Shown here piece after piece: positions 1 to 7,343 of a stretch of DNA of 37,158 bases. The translations under genes and the position numbers were made by a program. The stretch is from contig MKTV01000060.1 in NCBI GenBank assembly GCA_001898425.1, positions 83,519 through 120,676 of the forward strand. Direction: 5' to 3'. Each line of letters opens with the position of its first letter. Positions within the stretch are counted from its first letter, which is position 1. The notes under the pieces are model-generated. The model was not told the origin of the DNA. It did not search any database and saw only the letters and a program-made list of their open reading frames with translations. Source of the stretch: Rhodospirillales bacterium 69-11 (GTDB taxonomy: Bacteria; Pseudomonadota; Alphaproteobacteria; Acetobacterales; Acetobacteraceae).

Positions 1-1
1 C

Positions 2-442
2 ACGCTCTACCGCCACTTCCCGACGCGGGAGGCGCTGCTGGAGGCCCTGCTGCGCGCCGATTTCGACGCCCTGGCGCGGCGGGCGGAAACGCTCGCGCAG
101 GAGCCCGACGCCGCACGCGCGCTGGTGACCTGGCTGCGCGAGGCCGTCGCGGTGACGCATGGCTTCAGCGGGGCGATCGCGTTGATGGTGGCGGCGATCT
201 CGGACGAGGCGTCGGCCCTGCATGCCTCCTGCACCACCCTGCGTTCGGCGGGAACGCGGCTGCTGCGACGGGCGCAGCAGGACGGCGCGGCGCGCGCCGA
301 CATGGACGGCAACGACCTGTTCGCGCTGATCAGCGCCCTGGCGTGGCTCGCCGACCAGCCGCCGCTGGTTCCGCGGGCGGATCACCTGTTCGACGTCATC
401 GCCGATGCCATCCTGCCGGGACGATCGGGCGGGGTCGGGTGA
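2..442 (+). CDS. TetR/AcrR-family transcriptional regulator, C-terminal part (5' end outside window)
   Basis: The reading frame is open from base 2 and ends at TGA 440-442, so the N-terminus is missing. The first visible residues, TLYRHFPTREALLEALL, are the end of the helix-turn-helix typical of TetR regulators (consensus GTLYRHFPSKEAL). What follows is an all-helical ligand-binding/dimerisation domain of about 120 residues, rich in Ala and Leu, containing VAAISDEASALHASC and a tail LFDVIADAIL. TetR proteins are usually dimeric repressors released by a small ligand. The ligand and target cannot be read from this fragment. The downstream LysR gene faces it (convergent, 40 bp gap), so any controlled gene probably lies upstream of the window. 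Family assignment is firm; function is open. Confidence 0.85.
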   Translation, partial: TLYRHFPTREALLEALLRADFDALARRAETLAQEPDAARALVTWLREAVAVTHGFSGAIALMVAAISDEASALHASCTTLRSAGTRLLRRAQQDGAARADMDGNDLFALISALAWLADQPPLVPRADHLFDVIADAILPGRSGGVG

Positions 443-482
443 TCCACGCCTGAGGTCAGATGCGCGTCACCCCGCGTCGGGC

Positions 483-1346
483 TCAGGCATGCGCGAGGCG
501 GGCGACGATCAGGTCCCGCAGCGCGCGCAACCGGGGCAGCCGTCGCAGGTCGCGGTGATAGCCGATCCAGGTGTCGCGGGCGGGCGGCGCCTCCCCGAGT
601 TCAACCAGGGTCAGGCCGGGAGTCGCGTCGCCGAGCGGCTGGGGGAGGATCGCGAGTCCGGCGCCCAGGGCGCAGAGACGTGCCTGCACGTCGCGGCTGT
701 TGCTGCGGGAGACGACGGCCGCGCGGGGCAGCACGCGGGCGGCCCAGGCGACGTCGGGCATGCCGCCGAAGGCCGTATCCATCAGCACCAGCCGGCACCC
801 GGCGCCATCGCCGGCGCGCGGGGCCCAGCGATCGGATCCGGTGTAGAGCCCATAGGGGATCGTCACCAGCTTGCGCGCGATCACCTCGGGCTCCGTGAAG
901 GGCACGATGCGCATGACGAGGTCCGCCTCCCGTCGGGCGAGGCTGTAGATCCGCGCATCGGTCAGCAGTTCCACGGTGACGCCCGGATGGCGCTCCGCGA
1001 ATTCCGCGAGCACCGGGCTCAGCAAGGTCGTGCCGAACCAGTCGGAGCATGAAAGGCGCAGCGGACCCTGGAGGGTGCCGGGCTGGCCGGCGAGCGTGCG
1101 CTGCAGGGCCAGCGCCTCCTGCTCCATGCGGACGGCGTGTGCGAGCATCGCCTGCCCCTCATCGGTCAGCACGAAGCCGTCGCTGGTGCGCTGGAACAGG
1201 GTCGCCCCGGTCGCCTGCTCCAGCGCGCGGAGGCGCCGGCCCATGGTGGGCTGGGTCTGCCCGAGGCGGCGCGCGGCCGCGCCCAGCGTGCCCTCACGCG
1301 CGATGGCGAGGAAGACGGGCAGGTCGTTCCAGTCCAGGCCGCGCAT
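483..1346 (-). CDS. LysR-family transcriptional regulator
   Basis: The 287-residue product has the usual LysR length. Residues about 1-62 form the winged helix-turn-helix (DLPVFLAIAREGTLGAAARR, then QTQPTMGRRLRALEQATG and LFQRTSDGFVLTDEG). Residues about 90-287 are the periplasmic-binding-protein-like effector domain (GPLRLSCSDWFGTTLLSPVL, then a late GAGLAILPQPLGD). The ATG at 1346 fits the family N-terminus. The gene is divergent from the oxidoreductase starting at 1441, with 94 bp between them, the classic arrangement for a LysR activator and its target. A palindrome in the gap (1376-1392) is a plausible operator. The effector is unknown. The subgroup with this short N-terminus often controls a neighbouring oxidoreductase, but that link is inference. 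Confidence 0.9.
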   Translation of the reverse strand: MRGLDWNDLPVFLAIAREGTLGAAARRLGQTQPTMGRRLRALEQATGATLFQRTSDGFVLTDEGQAMLAHAVRMEQEALALQRTLAGQPGTLQGPLRLSCSDWFGTTLLSPVLAEFAERHPGVTVELLTDARIYSLARREADLVMRIVPFTEPEVIARKLVTIPYGLYTGSDRWAPRAGDGAGCRLVLMDTAFGGMPDVAWAARVLPRAAVVSRSNSRDVQARLCALGAGLAILPQPLGDATPGLTLVELGEAPPARDTWIGYHRDLRRLPRLRALRDLIVARLAHA

Positions 1347-1375
1347 GATGCCAAACGCTTTCGCATGGGGATCGT

Positions 1376-1392
1376 GCGATCATGATGATCGC
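1376..1392. promoter_or_regulatory. Palindrome in the LysR/oxidoreductase divergent promoter region (candidate operator)
   Basis: GCGATCATGATGATCGC is a perfect inverted repeat with 8-bp arms around one base. It is flanked at a distance by a second matching pair (ATCGT at 1371-1375 and ACGAT at 1398-1402). It lies midway between the start codons of the divergent genes, where a LysR regulator would bind to control both. Binding is inferred from position and symmetry only. Confidence 0.45.
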
Positions 1393-1440
1393 CATGCGAC
1401 GATGGCAGGGCCAGCTTGCGAGGTGCAAGGAGACACGGCC

Positions 1441-2445
1441 ATGCACAGTCCCACGCAGAGTATGAAAGCCGCCCTGGTCGAAACCATCGGCGGCCCGTTC
1501 CGGATGGTCGAGCGCCCTCGTCCTGTCCCTGGTCCGGGCGAGGTGCTGGTCCGCATCCACGCCAGCGGCGTGAACCCGCTGGACACCAAGATCAGGGCCG
1601 GCGCCGCCGAACATGCGCGCCACGCACTGCCCGCGATCCTCGGGCTCGACCTGGCCGGGGTCGTGGCGGCGGTCGGGCCCGAGGTCACCGGCTTCAAGCC
1701 CGGCGACGAGGTCTTCGGCATGACCGGCGGTGTCGGCGGCATCCCCGGGACGTTGGCCGAATACGCGGCGGTGGACGCGCGCCTGCTGGCGATCAAGCCC
1801 GCGGCGCTGACCATGTGGGAGGCGGCGGCACTGCCGCTGGTCACCATCACGGCGTGGGAGGGCCTGGTGGACCGCGCCCGCATCCAGCCGAACCAGACCT
1901 TGCTGGTGCAGGGTGGCGCGGGCGGCGTCGGCCATGTCGCCGTGCAGATCGGGCGCGCATTCGGCGCCCGCGTCTTCGCCACCGGCAACGCCTCCAGCGC
2001 GGAGGTCATCCGCAGCCTGGGCGCCGAACCGATCGACTACGCCACCGTCCCGGTCCAGGAGCAGGTCGCGCGCCACACGGGCGGCGAGGGTTTCGACGTC
2101 GTCTACGACACGGGCGGTGGCGCCATCCTCGACGCGTCCTTCCTCGCGGTGAAGCGCTTCGGTCATGTCGTGAGCGCGCTCGGCTGGGGGACCCATTCGC
2201 TGGCGCCACTCTCGTTCAAGGGCGCGACCTATTCCGGCGTGTTCACCCTCGCGCCGCTGCTGACCGGAATCGGGCGGGCGCATCACGGCGAGATCCTGGC
2301 GCAGGCCGCGGCACTGGCGGAAGCAGGCAAGCTGCGGCCCCGCGTCGATCCCCGCGTGTTCACGCTGGAGACGGTCGCGGAAGCGCATGCGGCGGTCGCC
2401 GCCGGGAGTGCGGCCGGAAAGGTGGTGGTCTCGGTGGCGGCCTGA
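1441..2445 (+). CDS. Zinc-free quinone-oxidoreductase-type medium-chain dehydrogenase/reductase
   Basis: The 334-residue product is a medium-chain dehydrogenase/reductase. Residues about 1-125 are the GroES-like domain (MKAALVETIGGPF, then PGPGEVLVRIHASGVNPLD and GLDLAGVVAAVG). Residues about 130-290 are the Rossmann domain, with GGAGGVGHVAVQIG as the NADP-binding loop. The Cys/His zinc ligands of alcohol dehydrogenases are absent, which places it with quinone oxidoreductase and enoyl-reductase-like enzymes that use NADPH to reduce quinones or activated alkenes. The frame extends far upstream, but the start is set at ATG 1441 by AAGGAG at 1427-1432, 8 nt before it. A second ATG lies at 1462. 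It is divergent from the LysR gene and probably regulated by it. The substrate is unknown. Confidence 0.88.
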   Translation: MHSPTQSMKAALVETIGGPFRMVERPRPVPGPGEVLVRIHASGVNPLDTKIRAGAAEHARHALPAILGLDLAGVVAAVGPEVTGFKPGDEVFGMTGGVGGIPGTLAEYAAVDARLLAIKPAALTMWEAAALPLVTITAWEGLVDRARIQPNQTLLVQGGAGGVGHVAVQIGRAFGARVFATGNASSAEVIRSLGAEPIDYATVPVQEQVARHTGGEGFDVVYDTGGGAILDASFLAVKRFGHVVSALGWGTHSLAPLSFKGATYSGVFTLAPLLTGIGRAHHGEILAQAAALAEAGKLRPRVDPRVFTLETVAEAHAAVAAGSAAGKVVVSVAA

Positions 2446-2448
2446 GAT

Positions 2449-2463
2449 CCCGCCGCCGGCGGG
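2449..2463. terminator. Short GC hairpin between convergent genes
   Basis: CCCGCC-gcc-GGCGGG forms a 6-bp stem with a 3-nt loop, just after the oxidoreductase stop and 20 bp before the convergent IclR stop. No T-run follows. It may help termination in both directions; this rests on position only. Confidence 0.35.
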
Positions 2464-2483
2464 CCGCCCGCGTGCCTCCCCGG

Positions 2484-3278
2484 TCAGCCCGAGGCGGCGG
2501 GCGTCGCCCCCCCCACCTGCGACGAGATGTCGTGGGCAGCCTGCTGCACCAGCGTCAGGCACGCGTTCGCATCCTGCAGCTTGGCGAAGCGCGGCAGGAA
2601 CGGCAGCGTCAGCGCCGCGACCGCCTGGCCGTGCTCATCCAGGATCGGGCAGGAAATGTCGACGAAGCCGTCGATCAGCTCGCTCGCGACCAGGTCGTGT
2701 CCCGCGGCGGCGATGCGGTCGAGGCGCGCGGTCAAGGATGCCTCGCTCTCACCACCCTCGGCGGCGAGCAGCCGCACCATCTCCTCCCGCCGCCGCCCCT
2801 GCTGGAACGCCGCCAGCACGCGCGCCGAGACATAGGTGGCCGCGAACGGGAAGACGCCGCCCAGCTTCACGGCCCAGCCCATCGGCCGGTCCGGATCGGC
2901 CACCGCCACGATCAAAAACTGCCCGCTGCTTGGCATCGAGAGATGGCAGCCGAGGCCGGTCGTCTCCGCCAGCACCTCCATGACCGGCCGCGCGACACGC
3001 TGCAGCCGCCGCATCGGCGGGTGATGGGTCGCGAGGCGGAACAGGGTCAGCGCCAGCGAATACTCGCCGGTCTTGCCGTCGCGCACGATGTAGCCGCGCC
3101 GCTCCAGCACGCCCAGCATGCGGAAGACCTCGCTGACCGAACGCCCGACCTTGGCGGCGAGCTGCTTCTGGGTGAGGCCGCCATCTTCGGCCGCCAGCGC
3201 CTCCAGCAGATCGAGCCCCTTCTCCAGCGCCGGCGCTCCCGCCGGCGCCTGCCTGTCCCCATTGACGTCCGCTCGCAC
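2484..3278 (-). CDS. IclR-family transcriptional regulator
   Basis: The 264-residue product has the two IclR domains. An N-terminal winged helix occupies about 15-75 (ALEKGLDLLEALAAEDGGLT, then KQLAAKVGRSVSEVFRMLGV and LERRGYIVRD). A GAF-like effector domain occupies about 90-255 (PVMEVLAETTGLGCHLSM, then FPFAATYVSARVLAAF and VDISCPILDEHGQAVAALTL). The start is GTG at 3278, with AAGGG about 10 nt upstream. IclR proteins often repress or activate a divergent catabolic operon. Here that is the dioxygenase/MFS pair starting at 3351, across a 72-bp gap that holds a palindrome (3296-3312). Binding of a carboxylic acid or aromatic intermediate is typical of the family, but the effector here is unknown. 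Confidence 0.9.
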   Translation of the reverse strand: MRADVNGDRQAPAGAPALEKGLDLLEALAAEDGGLTQKQLAAKVGRSVSEVFRMLGVLERRGYIVRDGKTGEYSLALTLFRLATHHPPMRRLQRVARPVMEVLAETTGLGCHLSMPSSGQFLIVAVADPDRPMGWAVKLGGVFPFAATYVSARVLAAFQQGRRREEMVRLLAAEGGESEASLTARLDRIAAAGHDLVASELIDGFVDISCPILDEHGQAVAALTLPFLPRFAKLQDANACLTLVQQAAHDISSQVGGATPAASG

Positions 3279-3295
3279 TCGATGTCACCCTTGGA

Positions 3296-3312
3296 ATTAG
3301 CCCATCACTAAT
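3296..3312. promoter_or_regulatory. Inverted repeat between IclR gene and dioxygenase operon (candidate IclR operator)
   Basis: ATTAG-N7-CTAAT is a perfect 5-bp inverted repeat in a locally AT-rich patch of otherwise GC-rich DNA. It sits 18 bp upstream of the IclR start and 38 bp upstream of the dioxygenase start. IclR operators are short AT-rich palindromes of about 15 bp in this position. The assignment is inference. Confidence 0.4.
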
Positions 3313-3350
3313 GAAATCACGCCGGCAACGGCACGATAGGAGGAGATGCG

Positions 3351-4208
3351 ATGAGCGCCAAACTCGAGGCTACCCGCCCGCTCAAGAAGCTGTCGCCCGA
3401 CGCCGTCGCCTTCTACGAGGCGCATGGCTACTACGCCCCGGTGCAGGTGATGAGCACGGCGGAGGCCAGCGCGTTGCGGGCGAAGCTGGAAGCGCACGAG
3501 GCGGCGCACGGCCGGCTCAAGGGTCCGCTGCGGCACAAGACACATCTGGTCTTCACCTGGCTCGACGAGCTGATCCGCCACCCGGCGATCCTGGACGCCG
3601 TGGAGGACCTCATCGGTCCGAACATCCTCGCCTGGGGCTCCAGCTTCTTCACCAAGGAAGCGCATGATCCGAGCTTCGTGTCCTGGCACCAGGATTCGAC
3701 GTATTGGGGTCTGGATCCGGCGGACATCGTCACGGCCTGGGTCGCGTTGTCGGACAGCACGGCCGAGAACGGCGCGATGCGCGTGATCCCCGACACGCAC
3801 AAGATGGAGCAGGTGGCGCATCGCGACACGTTCGCCGAGGGCAACCTGCTGTCGCGCGGCCAGGAGATCGCGGTCGAGGTCGACGAGAGCAAGGCCGAGA
3901 TGCTGCAGCTCCGCGCGGGCGAGATGTCGCTGCACCATGTGCGGCTGATCCACGGGTCCGACCCGAACCCGTCCGGCGAGCGGCGCATCGGCTTCGCGAT
4001 CCGCTACCTGCCGACCTATGTCCGCCAGATCGTCGGCTCGCACGACCACGCGACGCTGGTGCGGGGCGTCGACGAATTCGGGAATTTTGGTCCCGAGCAG
4101 CGGCCCGATGCGGATTTCTCGGCAGGTGCGCTCGCGCATCATGCGGAGATCACCGGTGGCCACCAGCAGATCCTGATGCGAGGGACCGGCCGCCCGGCGG
4201 CGGCCTGA
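3351..4208 (+). CDS. Phytanoyl-CoA dioxygenase (PhyH)-family Fe(II)/2-oxoglutarate oxygenase
   Basis: The 285-residue product matches the PhyH family in length and layout. The iron-binding facial triad is visible as H113-x-D115 in SWHQDSTYWG and H201 in RLIHGSDPN. The 2-oxoglutarate-binding arginine is probably in RRIGFAIRYLP. Such enzymes hydroxylate an unactivated carbon using O2 and 2-oxoglutarate and are cytoplasmic. The start is ATG 3351, preceded by AGGAGGAG at 3338-3345. It is followed by an MFS carrier after a 90-bp gap and is divergent from an IclR regulator, so the three genes look like an uptake-and-oxidation unit for one small organic acid or amine. The substrate cannot be deduced; bacterial PhyH proteins act on very diverse compounds. 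Confidence 0.88.
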   Translation: MSAKLEATRPLKKLSPDAVAFYEAHGYYAPVQVMSTAEASALRAKLEAHEAAHGRLKGPLRHKTHLVFTWLDELIRHPAILDAVEDLIGPNILAWGSSFFTKEAHDPSFVSWHQDSTYWGLDPADIVTAWVALSDSTAENGAMRVIPDTHKMEQVAHRDTFAEGNLLSRGQEIAVEVDESKAEMLQLRAGEMSLHHVRLIHGSDPNPSGERRIGFAIRYLPTYVRQIVGSHDHATLVRGVDEFGNFGPEQRPDADFSAGALAHHAEITGGHQQILMRGTGRPAAA

Positions 4209-4215
4209 GCGTGCG

Positions 4216-4238
4216 GCCCGCCCCCAAGCGGGGCGGGC
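4216..4238 (+). terminator. Strong hairpin between dioxygenase and MFS gene
   Basis: GCCCGCCCC-caagc-GGGGCGGGC is a perfect 9-bp, all-GC stem, 8 bp after the dioxygenase stop. No T-run follows, so it may be an attenuating or mRNA-stabilising hairpin inside a two-gene operon rather than a full terminator. That would lower transporter expression relative to the enzyme. Confidence 0.45.
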
Positions 4239-4298
4239 GATCACCCACGACGTGACGCGACCGGCCAGCAGACGCCGGCGTTCGGGAGGAAGTCCGCC

Positions 4299-5585
4299 AT
4301 GTACGCGCGTCTTCGCTGGTTCATCATCATCCTTCTCTTCATCGGTGGCGGGATCAGCTACCTCGACCGGGCGGCGCTCTCGATCGCAGCACCGATGATC
4401 GCGCACGATCTCGCGCTCGATCCCGCGCGGCTCGGCATCGTCTTCAGCAGCTTCTTCTTCGGCTATGCGCTGTTCTGCTTCGTCGGCGGCTACGCGTCGG
4501 ACAAGATCGGCCCGAAGAACGTGTTCTCGATCGCGATGTCGGTATGGTCGGTGTTCTGCGGCCTGACCGCGGCGGCGACGGGCATCGTCTCGCTGCTGAT
4601 CATCCGCGTGATCTTCGGCATGGGCGAGGGCCCGTTCAGCTCGACGGCGAGCAAGCTCGTCAGCAACTGGTTCCCGCGCCATGAGCAGGCGAGCGCCGTG
4701 GGCCTGGCGAATGCCGGCCAGCCGCTCGGCGCGGCGCTGGCCGGGCCGGTGGTCGGGTTCATCGCGGTGGCGGCGGGCTGGCGCATCTCTTTCGTGGTGA
4801 TCGCGGCCGTGGGGCTGATCTGGACGGTGGCGTGGCTGATCTGCGCGACCGATCGCCCGTCCCTGCACCGCTGGCTGGCGGCGGCCGAGAAGCGGGAGGC
4901 CGCGCAGGTCGTCCCCGACCCGGCGGCCTCGGCCGAGACCGCGCTTCCGCTCAGCGCCTATCTGCGGCGTCCCGCGATCCTGGCGACGGCGTTCGCATTC
5001 TTCGGCTACGCCTACATCCTGTATTTCTTCCTGTCCTGGTTCCCCACCTATCTCGCGACCGTCCAGCACCTGAGCATCCAGCGGATGGGCGTGGTGAACG
5101 CCATTCCGTGGCTGATCGGCTTCATCGGCCTGGCCTCGGGCGGGTTCGTGGGCGACGCGATCTACCGCCGCACCGGGGATGCGCTGTTCGCCCGCAAGCT
5201 GATCCTGGTCGGCAGTCTCGCCATTGCGGCGGTGTGCGTGGCGGTGGCCGGGCTGGTCACCTCGATCTTCGCGGTGGTGGCGTTGATGGCGGTGTCGGTG
5301 TTCTTCATGTACCTGACCGGGAACACCTATTTCGCGATCATCCTGGACACGGTGCCGCCGGCGCGGGTCGGCGGCGTGGGCGGGTTCGTGCACCTGATCG
5401 CGAACCTCGCCGGCATCGTGGCGCCCTCGGCCACCGGCTTCCTGATCGAGGGCACGGGCAGCTTCACCAGCGCCTTCGTGCTGACCGGCGCGATTGCGAT
5501 CTGCGGCGCGTTGAGCGTGGCGGTGCTGGTGCGCCAGGACCGGCCGGAGCCGCTGCCCGGCGCCGCGCGGGTGAAGCCGGTCTGA
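4299..5585 (+). CDS. MFS transporter, anion:cation symporter (ACS)-like
   Basis: The 428-residue product has about 12 hydrophobic segments. The N-terminus fits the ACS branch (WFIIILLFIGGGISYLDR followed by AALSIAAPMIAHDL). GYASDKIGPKNVF is the loop 2-3 motif and FGMGEGPFSSTASKLVSNWF the family signature in the first half. ACS carriers import organic anions such as hexuronates, tartrate or phthalate with protons. The start is fixed by GGGAGG at 4284-4289. It follows the PhyH dioxygenase in the same direction, so the imported compound may be that enzyme's substrate. The last codons are followed at once by the palindromic repeat cluster. Specificity is unknown. Confidence 0.9.
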   Translation: MYARLRWFIIILLFIGGGISYLDRAALSIAAPMIAHDLALDPARLGIVFSSFFFGYALFCFVGGYASDKIGPKNVFSIAMSVWSVFCGLTAAATGIVSLLIIRVIFGMGEGPFSSTASKLVSNWFPRHEQASAVGLANAGQPLGAALAGPVVGFIAVAAGWRISFVVIAAVGLIWTVAWLICATDRPSLHRWLAAAEKREAAQVVPDPAASAETALPLSAYLRRPAILATAFAFFGYAYILYFFLSWFPTYLATVQHLSIQRMGVVNAIPWLIGFIGLASGGFVGDAIYRRTGDALFARKLILVGSLAIAAVCVAVAGLVTSIFAVVALMAVSVFFMYLTGNTYFAIILDTVPPARVGGVGGFVHLIANLAGIVAPSATGFLIEGTGSFTSAFVLTGAIAICGALSVAVLVRQDRPEPLPGAARVKPV

Positions 5586-5590
5586 GCCCT

Positions 5591-5642
5591 TCGTGTCATG
5601 GCCGCGCTTGTCGTGCCCCTCGTGTCATGGCCGCGCTTGTCG
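5591..5642. repeat. Two direct copies of a 23-bp repeat carrying GTGTCATGGCCGC
   Basis: The 23-mer beginning TCGTGTCATGGCCGC occurs at 5591-5613 and again at 5620-5642 without mismatch. The reverse complement of its core (GCGGCCATGACAC) reappears twice at 5695-5737. The block lies between convergent genes and looks like part of a dispersed palindromic repeat family of the REP/BIME kind. Confidence 0.75.
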
Positions 5643-5643
5643 C

Positions 5644-5686
5644 GGCCATCCACGACTTCATGTGCGGCACGAAGTCGTGGATGGCC
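5644..5686. repeat. Perfect 16-bp inverted repeat (long hairpin)
   Basis: The arm GGCCATCCACGACTTC (5644-5659) is followed by an 11-nt loop and its exact reverse complement (5671-5686). The hairpin lies after the MFS stop (5585) and contains the stop codon of the opposing PPDK-like gene (5658-5660). It can serve as a two-way terminator. Confidence 0.8.
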
Positions 5687-7343
5687 GCCCTTCGGCGGCC
5701 ATGACACTAGGCGCGGGCCCTTCGGCGGCCATGACACTGGGCGCGGCACTGGGGACCTCGGCCTGCGCCCGCCAGCCCGCCACGACCGCCAGCTCCCGCT
5801 CCGGCACGTCCCGCACGATCGGGAGCGCGCCGGCGTAGACCGCGCCGGCATTGCCATCCAGGCTCAGCAGCTCGCCTTCCGCCAGCACGCGGTCCCCCAG
5901 CCGGCACGTGCGGGTCGCGCGGTCGATCACCAGCGCCGTGCAGCCGACGAGGCAAGGCGTGCCGAGTTGCCGCGCGACGACCGCGGCATGGGCAGTGCGG
6001 CTGCCCGACGCGGTCAGGATGCCCGCCGCGCGCGCCATGCCCGCGATGTCGTCCGTCGCGGTCTCGGGCCGCACCAGGATCGGCAGCGTGCCGGACTCGG
6101 CCATCGCCTCGGCGGTCGCGGCATCCAGCGCGATCGGCCCCGCGGCGACGCCCGGCGCGGCGCTGACGCCGTCCCCCAAGGGCGGGGGTAGCGGGTCGGC
6201 TAAGCGCGTGCGGACCAATGTCGCCGGGTCCAGGTCGGCGACCCTTGTCAGCCCTTCGGCGGGCGTGATCAGCCTCTCCTCCACCATCTCCACCGCGATC
6301 CGCAGGGCCGCGAGCGGCGTGCGCTGGGCGCGGCGGGTCTGCAGCAGGAACAGGCGCCCGTCCTGGATGGTGAACTCGAAATCCTGCGCGTCGCGGAACA
6401 GCGCCTCGAGCCGCTCCTGCGCCGCCGCCAGCTCCGCGTGGGCGACGGGCAGCACGCGGCGCAGCCGGTCGTCGTCGGTCACGGTGCGGCGGCCGGCGAC
6501 CACGTCCTCGCCCTGGCCGTTGAAGCAGAAATCGAAGTAGAGCCGCCGCGCGCCGGTGGCCGGGTCGCGCGTGAACCCCACCCCGGCCCCCGATCCGCCC
6601 CCGGCGTTGCCAAACACCATCGTCTGGACGGTGACGGCGGTGCCGCCCAGGTCCGAGAGCCCGTTCAGCCGCCGGTACGCCACCGCCTTCGGTGCGTCCC
6701 AGGAGGCGAGCACCGCGGCGGCGGCCTCGGTCAATTGCCGCATCGGGTCGGCCGGGAACGGGCGGCCGGCGCCCGCGGCGAACAGCCCCAGCATCCGCTC
6801 GCCGAGGGTCCGCAGCGTGCGGTGGTCGAGGGCGCGGTCGGTCTCCACACAGGCCGTCGCAACCGCTTCGGCCAGGGCCGCCTCGAAGGGGGCGGGATCG
6901 AGGCCGGCGACCACCTCGGCGAAGCCCTGCACCAGCCGGCGATGGCAATCCCAGGCGAGGCGCGGGTTGCCGGTCGCGCGGATCAGCCCGGCGACGCTCT
7001 GCGGGGTCAGGCCGACATCCAGCACCGTCTCGAGCATGCCGGGCATCGACAGGGCGGCGCCCGACCGGACGGAGACGAGCAGCGGCCGCCGCGCCGCGCC
7101 GAAGGCGAGACCGGTCGCGGCTTCGAGCTCGCGGATGCCGGTTGCGAGCGCCTCGGACAGGGACGCCTGGTCGAGCGGGCGCACCCGGCACCAGTCGGTG
7201 GGCAGGACGAAGGCGGGCGGCACGGGCAAGCCGGCCTCGGCCATGCGCATCAGGTTCCAGGCCTTGTTCCCCACCTGCTCCGGGCCGGTGGCAGGCAGCG
7301 GCCGGCCAGGGAGGATCGGGATCGGTGCGAGCGGGTCAGCCAC
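5658..7343 (-). CDS. PPDK/PEP-synthase-like protein: ATP-grasp plus phosphohistidine domains, no PEP-binding barrel
   Basis: The 561-residue product keeps two of the three domains of pyruvate phosphate dikinase. The ATP-binding part (about 20-365) shows SVRSGAALSMPGMLETVLDV near residue 90, then GVGFTRDPATGARRLYFDF and NGQGEDVVAG, then DFEFTIQDGRLFLLQTR near 350. The swivel domain shows GILTASGSRTAHAAVVAR with the phospho-acceptor H452. The C-terminal barrel that binds PEP/pyruvate (about 350 residues in PPDK) is absent. The start is GTG 7343, overlapping the upstream stop by 8 bp, so translation is coupled. Chemically it should move phosphate from ATP to a histidine; the final acceptor is unknown. 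Rifampin phosphotransferase is a known relative that uses another acceptor. The last ~25 residues are encoded by intergenic repeats. Confidence 0.85.
   Translation of the reverse strand: MADPLAPIPILPGRPLPATGPEQVGNKAWNLMRMAEAGLPVPPAFVLPTDWCRVRPLDQASLSEALATGIRELEAATGLAFGAARRPLLVSVRSGAALSMPGMLETVLDVGLTPQSVAGLIRATGNPRLAWDCHRRLVQGFAEVVAGLDPAPFEAALAEAVATACVETDRALDHRTLRTLGERMLGLFAAGAGRPFPADPMRQLTEAAAAVLASWDAPKAVAYRRLNGLSDLGGTAVTVQTMVFGNAGGGSGAGVGFTRDPATGARRLYFDFCFNGQGEDVVAGRRTVTDDDRLRRVLPVAHAELAAAQERLEALFRDAQDFEFTIQDGRLFLLQTRRAQRTPLAALRIAVEMVEERLITPAEGLTRVADLDPATLVRTRLADPLPPPLGDGVSAAPGVAAGPIALDAATAEAMAESGTLPILVRPETATDDIAGMARAAGILTASGSRTAHAAVVARQLGTPCLVGCTALVIDRATRTCRLGDRVLAEGELLSLDGNAGAVYAGALPIVRDVPERELAVVAGWRAQAEVPSAAPSVMAAEGPAPSVMAAEGRPSTTSCRT
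5688..5746. repeat. 30-bp tandem repeat, two copies, translated on the minus strand
   Basis: Units at 5688-5716 and 5718-5746 differ at one base in 29. Each contains CTTCGGCGGCCATGACACT. Read on the minus strand in the frame of the PPDK-like gene they encode PSVMAAEG twice, so the repeat family has become the C-terminal tail of that protein. Confidence 0.75.

Noticed and set aside
1294-2562. 422-residue open frame on the minus strand opposite the quinone oxidoreductase
   Set aside because: Shadow of a well-defined Rossmann enzyme; no recognisable domain and no ribosome binding site.
3297-5393. 698-residue open frame on the minus strand opposite the dioxygenase and MFS genes
   Set aside because: Its composition is His/Arg/Asp-rich and repetitive, typical of the antisense of GC-rich codons, and the plus strand here encodes two clear enzyme and transporter families.
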